Shown here in pieces: positions 41,401 to 50,345 of a DNA stretch of 64,000 nt. The DNA comes from Lineus longissimus (Eukaryota > Nemertea > Pilidiophora > Heteronemertea > Lineidae), in NCBI RefSeq assembly GCF_910592395.1, contig NC_088325.1, forward strand, positions 12,590,109 to 12,654,108, given 5' to 3'. The translations under genes were made by a program, and so were the position numbers. How positions within the stretch are numbered: position 1 is the first letter of the stretch; each line of letters starts with the position of its first letter. Below the pieces are notes generated by a model. The model was not told the origin of the DNA. It worked only from the letters and a program-made list of their open reading frames with translations, and did no database searches.

Positions 41401-43554
41401 CTAGAAATAACGACACGGGAAAATGCCTGGTATGAATGAGTTGATTATGCATTCGAAAAAAGTTATGATAGGTTCAATCAATGAGGAATCAACGTTTTAG
41501 AAAAATTCAAATCCTTACCTGAGATATTGATAAAAAGTGCACGTAAAATCCAGTGATGTTTGCTGGGGAAATTAAACACAGTAAACTACATGCGTGACCT
41601 GCTCTCTAAACATCAATGGGGACAGCCGCTCTCTTTAGCAGTATTCATTCATACAATGGTGTTAAGGCGGTTTTGACCGATTTTATAATTTTGGGGTATG
41701 CACGCTAGAGTGGTTCCCCTTGACGGTGGTCTCGGGCTGTACTTGTGAATGACAGTTTTAGGTATCGGAAAACGACACCTAAAATTGGCAGTTTATGGTT
41801 AGCAGCATTATCTGTCACAATGGCTTGAAATTTGAGCTGAATTTAGAAATCAATCTAAGATCGAGGAAGATAGCTTCAATAGCTTTCGAGGGTCTGTGAT
41901 ATTCAACACTTTTAAAAAAGGATTTTCTTAAATGCTGTTGACAATGACGTGAAACGTCATTAAAGCAAGACTTTTTATTTTTTGTCGACACTGACTTAAA
42001 TATTGGGCATAGCTTATAAAATGTGATGAAATGTTGGCGTGATTGCTCAGTGATAAAAATGCTCCTTCATATATCTATGTCATATCCCCCTCCCCCCCCC
42101 CCAACATGATGGAATCAATCATACACTGTATTCAGTTTTCTGGAGTACCAATCGGGAATATTTATAACTGATTTCACACTTCTGTAGTCGATTTTCTCCT
42201 CAAAGGGTCAAATGCCTGTGGTGTTAATTAGTCTCCTGTTATCAAAGGTATCGTAAAATTGATGGCCTGTCAAGGAAACCTGAACTTCAATCCATGCCGA
42301 ACAATCAATCACGAGATTTTCATTAACCTTTTAAAAGCCTAGGTGTGTGTTCCTTTATGGCTGAGAGAATCGGCCTCAGGCTAAGGCAGGAAGTTTCTAA
42401 ATATCTTGTATTAAAATAAAGCATATTTTGGTGTTTATCAGCTATTAAAGGACATCCTGAACTGTGACTTTAGAATATTGGGTTGTTTGCTGATAGGCCG
42501 CCATATGGCAAAATAGTGGGATGGGTGGGAGGACTGGGGTGAGGTTTCTAAATATCTTGTATTAAAATAAAGCATATTTTGGTGTTTATCAGCTATTAAA
42601 GGACATCCTGAACTGTGACTTTAGAATATTGGGTTGTTTGCTGATAGGCCGCCATATGGCAAAATAGTGGGATGGGTGGGAGGACTGGGGTGAGGTTTCT
42701 AAATATCTTGTATTAAAATAAAGCATATTTTGGTGTTTATCAGCTATTAAAGGACATCCTGAACTGTGACTTTAGAATATTGGGTTGGTTGCTGATAGGC
42801 CGCCATATGGCAAAATAGTGGGATGGGTGGGAGGACTGGGGTGAGGTTTCTAAATATCTTGTATTAAAATAAAGCATATTTTGGTGTTTATCAGCTATTA
42901 AAGGACATCCTGAACTGTGACTTTAGAATATTGGGTTGTTTGCTGATAGGCCGCCATATGGCAAAATAGTGGGATGGGTGGGAGGACTGGGGTGAGGTTT
43001 CTAAATATCTTGTATTAAAATAAAGCATATTTTGGTGTTTATCAGCTATTAAAGGACATCCTGAACTGTGACTTTAGAATATTGGGTTGGTTACTGATAG
43101 ACTGCCATATGGTGGGATAGTGGGATGGGTGGGGGGACTGGAATTGACTGTTGCCTCAGTAACTGTTACTTCTTCTTCTAGGGTTTTGTTCAACCCTTCA
43201 TTCATGTTCAACCAATTGTTGTTGTTGTTGCTAGTGAATAAGGGCAGAGCCCTGGGCCGGGGCTAGGGAGTGTGTTGGCACATCTCCTTAGGGGTGAGCC
43301 TCGTCGGTGTGCTTCTTTAGGAAGGATACCTCCCCTCCAACCTGCCAGCTTTCCCTTCTAGACTCTACGGCGTTTCCATCTGATGACTGAATAACAAACT
43401 AAAACTTTCATGATAGTGTCCCTGGCCATGTTGATCCTGTCTTCTTTCCAGCATTGAAAATCTTCCATCGTATTTTCTAATTTCTTGTACTTGCAGGTGA
43501 ATGGGTCGATGGTGGCAAACTGTAATCACAAGGATGTCGTCAAAATGATCAAAT
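11392..43554 (+). CDS. ARHGEF12: PDZ-RhoGEF/LARG-type Rho guanine nucleotide exchange factor, 5' part
   Basis: N-terminal part of an ARHGEF11/12 homologue, a RhoA exchange factor that couples Galpha12/13 and PDZ-binding receptors such as plexin-B to Rho at the plasma membrane. Exons: 11392-11441, 30124-30197, 31578-31682, 32769-32818, 43497-43554. Phases agree throughout, giving 112 codons plus one base. Residues 1-44 are a basic/Ser linker and the PDZ domain starts near 45 with LVQRCVIIQKD. Its carboxylate-binding loop is GYGLTV (58-63), GDRIIKVNG is the conserved strand, and His104 opens helix B, as in class I PDZ domains. The family consensus VKEDGAA reads VKEYGAA. The final strand (family GSYVALTV), RGS-like, DH and PH domains were not found and must lie beyond 64000. 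Which vertebrate paralogue it is closer to cannot be told from the PDZ alone. Confidence 0.9.
11484..11514 (+). repeat. (ATC)n microsatellite
   Basis: About eight consecutive ATC/CAT triplets with one interruption, 43 bases downstream of exon 1a's donor. Confidence 0.9.
12162..12240 (+). repeat. Dispersed repeat related to the SINE-like tail in DCAF8 intron 8
   Basis: TTTTAGCTCCACCCGAGCGG followed by TCTTGGTGAGACAATCAATACC matches, with several substitutions, the minus-strand sequence of about 5630-5680. Two copies in one window mark a dispersed family. Confidence 0.6.
14640..14993 (+). repeat. Degenerate minisatellite, CAGTCAGACATGTCAGACCC type
   Basis: Repeated CAGTCAGACATGTCAGACCC TTCCCAG units of about 30-35 bases decay along the array. 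The last part shows a secondary duplication of about 73 bases (CTGCCTAGTCC..CAGACCATCAAAAC, near 14852 and 14928). No coding potential. Confidence 0.8.
16015..16239. mobile_element. hAT-like MITE, 225 bp, CACCA target duplication
   Basis: The ends CAGTGTTCTCCACAGG and CCTTGTGGAGAACACTG are inverted with one mismatch. Direct CACCA flanks both ends (16010-16014, 16240-16244). Termini starting CAGTG are typical of hAT elements, and 5-bp duplications are known for the hAT5 group; assignment is by this resemblance only. The interior repeats AAGGTAGGGTGG several times (near 16042, 16154, 16195), partly as an inverted pair. Confidence 0.7.
16429..17033. mobile_element. Foldback element, 605 bp, two ~300-base arms and a 9-base loop
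   Basis: Left arm 16429-16740 is the reverse complement of right arm 16750-17033 over nearly its whole length (for example TGCATTGGACGGCAATGTCA versus its complement at 17003-17022), with GCCCAACAA as the loop. The arms differ by scattered substitutions and a block of about 27 bases present only in the left arm near 16680. The left arm also contains an internal direct repeat (ACATAAAACTGCC near 16553 and ACATAAAACTGCCC near 16694). No clear target duplication. ORFs crossing it are by-products of the symmetry. Confidence 0.85.
19592..19778. mobile_element. MITE family B (CAGTAGAACC ends), copy 1, TA target duplication
   Basis: 187 bases from CAGTAGAACCCCTCTATTAT to the inverted end GCTTATAGTGGTTCTACTG, flanked by TA on both sides (19590-19591, 19779-19780). 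About 25 terminal bases pair with a few mismatches. A CAG start with TA duplication suggests the Tc1/mariner-pogo superfamily (inference). Sister copies are at 44946-45104 and 63310-63461. Confidence 0.8.
20320..20480 (-). repeat. Possible tRNA-derived SINE remnant (minus orientation)
   Basis: On the minus strand GCTTCGAACCCCAGTCG resembles a tRNA B box, preceded by CCTGGAGCTGCTGTGGAC. No acceptor stem and no second copy in the window. Confidence 0.3.
21204..21323. mobile_element. Palindromic MITE, family A, full copy 2, ATT target duplication
   Basis: 120 bases running from GGGTGATATGAATAAAGACT to AGCCTTTATTCATATCACCC, flanked directly by ATT (21201-21203, 21324-21326). The arms pair over about 40 bases and the centre is TCCATGTACATTTACACTTG. 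This copy and 4251-4366 share both arms and centre, which defines the family. Confidence 0.85.
21530..22120 (+). repeat. Diverged direct repeats (three partial copies)
   Basis: AATTGCTTTCTTTCATTTCC..TGTGAATGACACTCCAGCC at 21540-21600 recurs as AACTGCTTTCGGTCATTTCC..GCTAATGACACTCTAACC at 21773-21830 and again in part near 22072-22115 (CCCAATGGTCC..TGTGAATGACATTCC). Identity falls with distance. No coding pattern. Confidence 0.6.
22460..22610 (+). repeat. Tandem duplication with GCTAAGCC(G/A)AGC(T/G)AGC core
   Basis: ACCCAAGTTGCTAAGCCGAG followed by TTTCCAATCTGATCTTGC repeats as GTACTTGCTAAGCCAAGCG followed by TGCTGAACTGATCTTCTC, about 85 bases apart. Confidence 0.5.
23486..23760 (+). CDS. Candidate alternative first exon (1b) of the RhoGEF: acidic 10-residue repeats and Ser-rich tail
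   Basis: A coding-like exon in RhoGEF intron 1. From the ATG at 23486 it encodes tandem 10-residue units (AIPHDILQVQ, DIPEDIEQVE, DIPQDILQVQ, DTSQDIPQPM), then EDIGDDDVFFDAQDPE, a Ser-rich stretch and LEFFSPPPT. The donor is CACAAG|GTAAAG and leaves phase 2, exactly what the exon at 30124 needs; joining gives PPPT-R-LGSLSKDGD. The frame is open upstream to a TAA at 23339 with related sequence (LPQDIAQNDERDVLV) but no ATG. No phase-2-compatible acceptor precedes it, which favours an alternative promoter over an internal exon. It could be an unrelated gene. The repeat is a 30-bp minisatellite at DNA level. Confidence 0.5.
25335..25415. repeat. Hairpin 1: 33-base inverted repeat with a duplicated stem end
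   Basis: GTGGGGTCCTGACACTTTTC and following bases to 25367 pair with 25383-25415 with one mismatch. The loop contains an extra TTGCTTGATGTC, a tandem copy of the inner right arm. It abuts hairpin 2. Confidence 0.85.
25416..25581. repeat. Hairpin 2: inverted repeat with a different internal duplication in each arm
   Basis: The outer stem CTTCTGCTGTGGAGAAATGG pairs with its complement ending at 25581, and the inner stem around 25490-25500 pairs CTATGTGCTAT with ATAGCACATAG. The left arm carries a 23-base tandem duplication (GGTGTTTCTATGTGCTATAA, at 25451 and 25474). The right arm carries a separate 31-base duplication (AGAAACACCTTCTCTGCCGC, from 25506 and 25537). Confidence 0.85.
25530..26110 (-). 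repeat. Three diverged tandem units (~155-210 bp) with a conserved minus-strand reading frame segment
   Basis: Units share TCTCCGCCAGATGATGATGT-type and CTCTCTGTACTTCAGG-type blocks near 25620, 25775 and 26000. On the minus strand units 1 and 2 read SSSGGDGILSRFDDPEVIY and SSSGGEDILFRFNDPKAIYN, followed by (V/Q)EKWAKRQRR(C)F and QEWAKGQRMCF. The frame in this segment is maintained while flanks carry stops. This suggests duplicated exons of a decayed gene or transposon. I do not recognise the family. Confidence 0.45.
30124..30197 (+). CDS. ARHGEF12: RhoGEF exon 2: pre-PDZ linker
   Basis: The acceptor TTTGTCTTTTAG|GC is strong; the donor is CCCAG|GTGAGT. It encodes LGSLSKDGDAPSPKKEEKIL and DDIP, a charged linker. 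It enters in phase 2 and leaves in phase 1. It is the splice target for both exon 1a and candidate exon 1b. Confidence 0.85.
30198..31577. other. RhoGEF intron 2
   Basis: 1.4 kb of AT-rich sequence with conventional ends (GTGAGT..TTTCAG). The 162-codon open frame on its minus strand (30713-31201) has no recognisable features. No repeats noted. Confidence 0.7.
31578..31682 (+). CDS. ARHGEF12: RhoGEF exon 3: first half of the PDZ domain
   Basis: The acceptor is TATGTTTCAG|GT and the donor is GAAT|GTAAGT. It encodes APLVQRCVIIQKDEKGYGLT and VSGENPVFVESVKE. QRCVIIQKD and GLTVSG(D/E)NPVFV are nearly identical to vertebrate ARHGEF11/12. It contains the carboxylate-binding loop. Confidence 0.95.
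31683..32768. other. RhoGEF intron 3
   Basis: 1.1 kb with GTAAGT..TCCAG ends. It carries a 13-base G run at 32658-32670 and a long pyrimidine tract before the acceptor. I see nothing else. Confidence 0.7.
32769..32818 (+). CDS. ARHGEF12: RhoGEF exon 4: PDZ middle segment
   Basis: The acceptor CTCTTCCTCCAG|AT has a long pyrimidine tract; the donor is CAAG|GTACGT. It encodes GAAARVGVKEGDRIIK after completing a Tyr codon split with exon 3. The vertebrate residue at that split is Asp. It ends in phase 0. Confidence 0.94.
33090..33318 (-). mobile_element. tRNA-derived SINE (minus orientation)
   Basis: On the minus strand the head reads AGCACAGTGGCACAACGGTT (A-box-like TGGCACAACGG) and, after about 40 bases, GGGTTCGATACCC (B box). 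The tail reads TTGTAAGTGCTTTGAGTAAG, like the AAGTGCTTTGAG motif near the 3' end of many animal SINEs. Spacing between the boxes is tRNA-like, but no acceptor stem forms, so this is a SINE head rather than a tRNA gene. No target duplication was established. Confidence 0.65.
34685..35296 (-). CDS. Antisense 203-codon ORF nested in RhoGEF intron 4, hypothetical protein
   Basis: Longest intact ORF in the window outside known exons. The protein begins MTLKNTQYSQSITVMHPESD, has a Cys/His cluster (VCHGICDECRH, residues 58-68) in the first half, an Asn/Glu-rich repeat (VENGPVENGIVENGINGIEN) and an acidic tail (DVDVEEDSSPKENGENG). No signal peptide or membrane segment is evident. The frame stays open 24 more codons upstream without an ATG, ending at a TAA two bases after an acceptor-like ATTTTCAG|GTG near 35374. 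That fits a 5' UTR intron followed by a single coding exon. It might also be a retrocopy or transposon gene. The composition argues against a chance ORF, but the family is unknown to me. Confidence 0.45.
   Translation of the reverse strand: MTLKNTQYSQSITVMHPESDLKRHYKSTCLYNLLNGQYREEMLLWPQMEKIVEMNSVCHGICDECRHFKKVVEYGSVFRPVEYQSQVILNDRIPEHRFESSVKQDKGYRHYKAGVEYGEGVENGPVENGIVENGINGIENDVENEDEGVLYIILKPHKQSEFDEKVSFISRLDVDVEEDSSPKENGENGPNGYMDQTEFNIAF
39181..39456 (+). repeat. Dispersed 260-bp repeat, copy 1
   Basis: Shares with 40619-40880 a colinear run of blocks: CCCATAAAAAAAC, TTCAAATTCTTGT, AGGACCCTCACTATCCCC, AACCCTTGATCTA, TCTAGTCT, GTGGTTTC and TTGGAGCTGT. Copy 1 has an internal duplication of CATTGGAG. 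No TIR or coding capacity noted. Confidence 0.75.
40619..40880 (+). repeat. Dispersed 260-bp repeat, copy 2
   Basis: Colinear with 39181-39456 in the same orientation, about 1.44 kb away, with small indels and an estimated 75-80% identity by eye. Either a segmental duplication or two insertions of one element. Confidence 0.75.
42393..43142 (+). repeat. Five head-to-tail 151-bp repeats
   Basis: Units begin GTTTCTAAATATCTTGTATT at 42393, 42544, 42695, 42846 and 42997, a constant period of 151. Units 1, 2 and 4 appear identical; units 3 and 5 share GGGTTGGTT for GGGTTGTTT; the end of unit 5 has diverged. The array lies 354 bases upstream of the last PDZ exon. The unit includes CCGCCATATGGC and a G-rich GGGATGGGTGGGAGGACTGG. 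Very high identity means a recent or homogenised expansion. Confidence 0.97.
43497..43554 (+). CDS. ARHGEF12: RhoGEF exon 5: PDZ helix B region
   Basis: The acceptor is CTTGTACTTGCAG|GT and the donor is AAAT|GTATGT. It encodes VNGSMVANCNHKDVVKMIK plus one base. His at the first position of helix B marks a class I ligand preference. It leaves in phase 1. The expected next exon (family sequence SGSYVALTV) was not recognised anywhere in 43555-64000. Confidence 0.93.
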
Positions 43555-44945
43555 GTATGTATTCTCATTTAGACTTCATTTAAATTTTGATCCGGTTGGC
43601 AGCAAATCTGTTTGCAGTTGATGCTCCAACAGAAAAATCTTTACTAATTCCGATCGGAGTCCATCCGGATGTAAACTATTTTGTGCTAAAATGGATAAAA
43701 TGATTTTGGACATCAGAACGCTTAATATCCTATCCTGGCATGGTGTCTTACAAATACTCATCTGTTTGTGCTGATCATTTCATGATATGAACTGCCACAT
43801 AGATTTGTTTGTTCTAGTGCTTTTGCTCCATCTCAACTCCACCAGATGGTCAGCGCTGGAACAGTTTTCATGATAGCCAACTGCCTTTTCCTGCCATGGA
43901 CTACTTGATGTTGTTTGTGCACTCCCAAATGACAGATTGAAGCATTTCGAGTGGTTTGGAGTAACTTGTTCTGGGTTCTATATTGTATGCATAGCAAAAT
44001 TGATTTGTGTTAATTGTCCTGTAGTAGATTTTCCATTTCTTGCATGAAAGGTTTTTAGTTTCCCAGCTGACAGACTTCAGGAGATGATCTAGCTGACCTG
44101 AAATGGTGGTTTGCTGTGAGAAGAATAGATGGCAGCAGAAGTAACAAGCAAGATCTTTCTCCTAGCATGTATATCTGCGAGTAGATCACCAGCAGATAAC
44201 CAGTAGATCTGCTTTAAGTACATTGTACTCTAAACCGTAAAAAAGCTTCGAAATTGACCATGAACTTAGGTAAATTCACCAAAAGACCCACCTTGACCCT
44301 CGAGCCTTGGATCCACTCCGCCGACCCGGACTCTGTTACACCAAGGGAGGTAACGGACTGAGTAACTCTGATGGTTCAAAATACAAAAGACCCAGCTATT
44401 GCCCTCCCTTTATCCCAGACTCCTGCATCCAGGAACAAAGTTTCAGGGTTTTGTACCCAGTTGCGTATGAGTAAGTAGCGTAGCAGAGCCTACTGTACTG
44501 TGCGCATGCGTAAATGGCTGCAATGCACCAAAATATTGTTATTACTTGTCCTATACATGGGCTTACCAGCCAACCACACTCAGTGCATTCATAAAAATGT
44601 CTGGTGTACAATATATATAAGTTTCTGACTTCATCTATCCGAGAAAATTCTGCAGGAAAACAAGAAACTGAAATTCTGTTGTTGACTCACTGCTATCCCA
44701 ATTCTACGCTATCTTGATGACTTTCTCGGAAAATTGATTCAGATTCTTATGATCTCAACCTGGGTCAGCCAATCAGTTGGTTACCTGGATGAAATTGATC
44801 ACCAATACCCCAGATATTGTCTTAACGATTCATGATAAATTCACTGTAAGTCCTTGGCGGTTTGGTACACGTAGGCCTTTGCGTGTACATGTGTCATAAA
44901 CCAGGCTGGAATTTTTATTTGACGTGTGTGCGATTACTACTGATG

Positions 44946-45104
44946 CAGTAGAACCTCTCTATTGAGGACACCCTTGGGACTGACAAATGCTGTCCTAAAC
45001 CGGGAGGTGTCCTGATAACACAGGTCTAATCGTATAGAAGTGACCCACATACCAAAATCACAGTGCCTTATAGGGAGGGTGTCCTGCTTATAGAGGTGTT
45101 TACT
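44946..45104. mobile_element. MITE family B, copy 2 (right end degraded)
   Basis: Starts CAGTAGAACCTCTCTATTGA and follows copies 1 and 3 through GACTGACAA(A/G)TGCTGTCCT and GAGGTGTCCTGAT. The right end GTCCTGCTTATAGAGGTG has lost the perfect inverted terminus. Confidence 0.7.
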
Positions 45105-47699
45105 CAGGGATGTTCCAATCAATTGTAGTCCCTGGTAAGCGCTTGAAGATTCGCATTGTTGATTTCCATTTAACCTCGTCCTCCTCCATTCCATGAACTT
45201 AGCGTTCCCAGGGCATTGAACCACTAAAGTACACTACCTAAGAGCTTTCTGAATCTTTAAGCATAAGACTTGCATTGTAAGTTCAACATACTCTAGTTCA
45301 GCAATCTAAGACTTGTTGATTATAACAATGAAACGAAAACAAAGACAGATTCAGAAGATGATGTTATGACCATCGTCGAAAACCCATTGTCTATCCAATT
45401 TAAACATGTTGATCGGATAACCAATTTGCATAATATGTTATCTTGAAACGAATATTCAGAACCGGTCTTTGATTGCTGAAACTAAAGTATATTTGTTTAT
45501 TTGAAAAATCTTTCTACCTGATGGTAACTCTTTCATCGATGTGCAGTGCTTTGGTTGAAAAGTGAGACAAAATTGTTTGTAAGTTTCCAAAGTTTTTTTC
45601 AACTCAACTTCAGCTTATTATCCCTGTACATTTATCTGTAGATGCTGTGCATAATGCACTGAGCATTTCAACCAATTGGTGTAAAATGTACTTAGAATTG
45701 GCTCCAATTATGTTTGCCCAATCTCCTTTCGCGATCAAGTGCGGCAAACCTGGAGTTATGTGTCATTTTTTTTGCTGAATCTATAACAGCCTTTGGTTGG
45801 TCTGTGATTAGGAGGTGTAATGGCTGTTTCTCTAAATTGTTTATCCCTTCAGTTATAAACTACGGGTATATGCTGGTAATGTTTTGAGCCAGGAGATATT
45901 CTTCCGCAATCGACTGGCACTGCTGTACTTTGTGGATTTCATCTTGGGATTTTTTGAAATCGTTTTCTGATCTTTGGATGAAGACAAAAAGGTAGCATTG
46001 CATGATTATTAAAATTTTGTTTTTCGAAGAGCTGTGTCAGGGTGTACATGAAATACCCAAGCTATTTTCGCAGATTTAACGAACAGATTTTTTTACGATA
46101 GTAAAATCATGAAAAATCTTTGCTTGGGAAAAAGCTGACGAATTTTCATACCCGCCAAAGATACAAACTTTTGTGATTTTCTCGAAATGCAAAACATAAG
46201 AACCTCATTTGTTTTCTTCCTTTGGTTTGGTGTCTCTAATACTGCATGCATGATAAGTGATGAGGTGTGTGTGCAGTGCAGTCGCGGTGTTTCGACACTC
46301 GGCTTGATTTCCCCGACGACCAAACTATTTGCATTCCGTGATCCCTCGACCTCCCCGCCTAAATAATCAAATGTTCGACCATATTGGTAAAATCCTTCAC
46401 CGCTCATTGATCCTGGCCTCCGACCAGAAAGCTGATTACTTACTCTAATAATGTAGTAATGAATGATGTCAGTCTAATGGGAGCTTTGTCGAGTGAAGTC
46501 ATCTGCGGTACATTGAGTTTGAGCTGGAAATAGTCCCTGCTTCAAGGGTCATTGGTTGCCGATTTAGGTCTATTTTCGCTGATTTGGATTCTGTCATTGA
46601 GTGATCGTTCCTCAACTCAGCTATGACACATCTGAGATGCTGAGCTTTGATCGTTATCACTGCATTTAGTAGTCTTCACCACTTACGGCCCATTTTGGTT
46701 TGGCACGCACATATAGTTCCGAGTTTCGCTTTTGGTTTGTTAATATGGAAAACAGTGTACACCCTGACTGTTTTGAATGTGGACGAGTCAATATTCCCTT
46801 TAACTAAAGTTAACACACCAGTGAAGCCATAAGTCACAATTCCGAGTTTGACAGTCATTGCCTACGTTATCTGTGCAACGGTCGAATAAGCAGTGTCCAA
46901 ATCAAGTGCAAATTCGTTTTTACCGTAGGTTTCCTGACTTGTCTGAGCACCCCCCATGTCAATAAAAGCCTGGTCCCTCATCCTGTATTAGCGGAGTCAA
47001 TCTTGGCTTCCACTCCAGCAGGTCTACAAATCACAATCCCTTTTACTGGTCAGAGAATCGCCTTGTCCTGTCTTATCTATAATGCACGAGAGTTGACTTT
47101 TTTCCAGCCGATTTGAGTCCAATTTTCTGTGTCCTGCACCCATTTGTCACTGGGCTAATGCTTATTCTGGAGGTGTTGTTGTGGTTCATTTTGGGGTTAA
47201 AGGTAGATTACAGGAGCCTTAAGTCAAGCATTTTCTTGCCTGTTTTGGAGCAAGTTGTCTGGTATCAAAAAGAAGGTTTGTACTGGTTTAGAGATGATTG
47301 ATTTCTCTAAGGTACAGGGCATGATAAGATAGAACTATCAACATGAAAGGTGGTGCCGGCATAAGATGACATGAGTATGAAATTGTGCTGGAAGTGAAAG
47401 CGTTATCAGCGTGTTCATCAGGTTAAATCTAGATAAAGCCATCCACGTCAGATTGTTGGTCATACCCAGTTGCATACAACTGTTTTCGAAAGGGCCCCAC
47501 AATCATTTTGTGGGTGGTCAATAATCTGAAGAGAGCTGTCCTGACTTGCCAATCTGTTTTTGACGATCTGTTTTTGATGAGAGCGCGTCTCCGGCACTTT
47601 TCTAATGCTTCTTATTGTGTGGTCGTTGTTGATAGCCAACACTGTCAATTATGTCTACGTATTGACCAAGCTACCCAATAATGTATTGAACTGGACTTT

Positions 47700-48260
47700 T
47701 TCTGGGTGATTTGCGTTCGGTTGTATGGAGTGCACATATTGGCTATTGGAAATGTTTGTGTCCCAGTTAAACCTCACCTGTGGAGACTAAACATTCGTCA
47801 TTGGATGACTTTTGGTTATAGTAAACTTTGACTTCACTGTGGGTTTCTGGCAATATTTTTATCGTGATTTGCATCCAGTCCTCATTGAAGTGTATGCACT
47901 AATCCTTGGACAATGCTTTATTCTGGGAAACGTGTGTTATTGAGGAGTTTTGACAAGTGAATGGATATTCTACAGTGATTTTCATGCAGTCTTCTGTAGA
48001 GTGTTTCCATTGGACGTTGGACTGAGTTGAACTTGAACTTGGTGTCCTGTTGTGCTTCACGAGTGACCATTTTATGCTATTAATAGTATTTTGGAGTTCC
48101 GTCTTGCATTAAGAGCTTCCCTGGCCAATCAATTTTACTCAGGCCATTACTGAGACTTTTACGCTGGAGTATGGATTTGGCTGTAGAATCCAGTTTGATG
48201 GGTTGTTCAGCATGGAGGTTCTAATAGACGGCTTAGTTGCTTCATATTGCGTCTTGGTAG
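47700..48260 (+). repeat. Diverged tandem units (about 120-180 bp)
   Basis: GTGATTTGC(G/A)T(T/C)C(G/A)GTC-like blocks followed by GAGTG..CATTGG recur near 47707, 47868 and 47976. Boundaries are blurred and similarity is judged by eye. Confidence 0.35.
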
Positions 48261-49984
48261 AGTGATAAAGACATTGTTTTACAAGTCAGGACACCCTGCT
48301 TTAAACATTACGTTGGAATCTCTAGCATACACTTCCAGTTTAGAAAGGTCATCCTTCTATAAACCAAGTGTCTCTTGGGAGATGTGGCTGTTTTTTCTTT
48401 GAATTACTTCAAATCATCGCCTGAAATAGTATCTGAGCAATGTTTAGAAGCTCATGCACATTAAGACTTTGCTTTTGAATTGAAGAACTCCGTAAAATGT
48501 CTCCAAACAGCCATCTCTTGGATACAGAGGTTTTGTCTTTTTGTTAAAGTAGATGTCGCAAGCTAAGCTAAAAGGATTCAGAAAATCTAATTTACCCGCC
48601 GCCGGATTTTAATGGAGATAAATGAGATTCTCGTAGGATATTGATATTGTTGCGGGCTGTGACCGCATTGTGCGGATTAGTTTAGGGAGGATTTCAGATT
48701 CATAGAGGCTTTCAGTCAGAGGTAAGTGTGCTGTTCTTCTTATTTTAAAAAGATATTCACTTAAAAAAGCAAGAAATTTAGATAGGTAGTGGATTTTTAT
48801 GTTAGATTTAAGCGACCTGCGAAGCGATTTATATTGATGTGACTTGGGATCATAATTGCATGTGACAAAAAATGCTTGTTGGCAGTGGTCTTTCCAGATG
48901 CCTGCGAGAAGAATTGGTGATCGCAGTGATCATTATTCAAACGAGGAATTCGTGGCCATCCCCAGATGAGAGAAAACCTGTCAATCGTGTTTGTGAATAA
49001 ATTGCTTCTCGTTTGAAAATAAACTTGTTGATCGATTATGATAAATTGAAAACGCAGTGGGTTAATTTCTAAGAAATATTAAAAATTTTATTTGCAATTT
49101 ACATTTACATTATTGTTTAGCATGTACACTACTTTGAACAGGTGCAGCTTGCCTGTAGGCCTAGGTCTATTTGGGAAGATGACTCATGGGCCTAGTTGTG
49201 GGTTCATCACATTGTGCTTGTGTCGTCTGTTCCCAGGGCAAGAATTAGGAATAAAAGTGGCAGTTTCTCTTCCCAAGGACATCCACGAAATTCAGGCTGC
49301 AGAAGCCAGCTTTTGCCCTGAAATATTAACCCTTTCACTGCTATGAGCATTGGCGTCGATTCTTACCTTCAGAAACACTCTACTCTGGCCAGCAATTTAA
49401 AGTTGAACTGAAGAAACGAAACCCCATGTGTCGAGTTTTGGAGTGGACAAGGGATGAAGTCTGACCTGAAACATACATGCTTGAACCGAATGCAGTTACT
49501 TGCTTTACAAACCAACAAGATCTTGGTTTCTGTGCTGTCCTTGTCTGACCTTAGTTTCTAACTTTGCCATTTGGGGCTTTGTTCATGTAGTTCAGCTATG
49601 AGGCATGGCTGCTTACCCGCCCTACTACCAGAATAAACATGACAGAAAAACATGTAGGCCTATTCAGGGATCAATCAGGTTTGAAGATCCTTGTGTAATA
49701 ATGGCAATTTGCGGAGAAAAGAACCTAAAAATGCACTGGCATTAGTGAATGCATGTTGCAGGTCTGGGCCATGTAAGAAAAGACATGTACACCTTGTAAT
49801 TGCCCAATTATGATCGTGTTTTTCAATCTAGAACGTTAGGAAAGGATTCATTAAATATTTTGAAAAACTATTTTGGTGAGCATGTAAAAAACTGAAGGCC
49901 TTGAATTTATAAGGAGGGTCAACTTCGTCAAGGTATGTTGACATTACATTGCCCGTGATTAATTTTAAAAGACATATTTCCATG

Positions 49985-50345
49985 CCATAAGAATACCTTT
50001 TCAAGCAGGGTATTTCATTTGGTTTGTACTTCAGTACTATCCCTTTCTGCATCTTCTTACCAGGGATGCAGACAGATGTGTTACTTCAAGTTTGCCTCCA
50101 TTATGAACACCAAAGATCGGAAAGGGCATGTGGAAAGATATGAAATATGAATTGTACACATGTACAATTTTCTATACTTAATATGGAGATGCCTTTACAG
50201 GCAGGGTAATTCATTTGGTTTGTGCCCATCCTGTGTCTTCTTACCACGGATGCAGACCAATGTCTTACTTCAAGTTTGCCTCCACCATGAACACCACCAC
50301 GATGAATACCAAAGATTGGAAAGATCATGTGGAATGATGATTTAC
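49985..50345 (+). repeat. Tandem duplication, period about 196 bp
   Basis: GCAGGGTATTTCATTTGGTT at 50005 recurs as GCAGGGTAATTCATTTGGTT at 50201. The second shared block is TTACTTCAAGTTTGCCTCC(A) followed by ATGAACACC and CCAAAGAT(C/T)GGAAAG. The second copy has extra CACCACGATGAATA. The two copies are adjacent. Confidence 0.8.

Larger units (their letters stand above)
32819..43496. other. RhoGEF intron 4 (10.7 kb): general contents
   Basis: Holds a SINE, an antisense ORF, a pair of 260-bp dispersed repeats and the 151-bp tandem array, listed separately. A diverged tandem duplication lies at about 36347-36545 (AATTGGCACC(A/T)AACT(G/A)TAGTTG blocks). The stretches 36560-39180 and 40900-42390 show no supportable feature. 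Confidence 0.6.

Noticed and set aside
42393-43142. CRISPR-like or coding tandem repeat
   Set aside because: The repeats are contiguous with no spacers, the host is eukaryotic, and the 151-bp period is not a multiple of three with stops in every frame.
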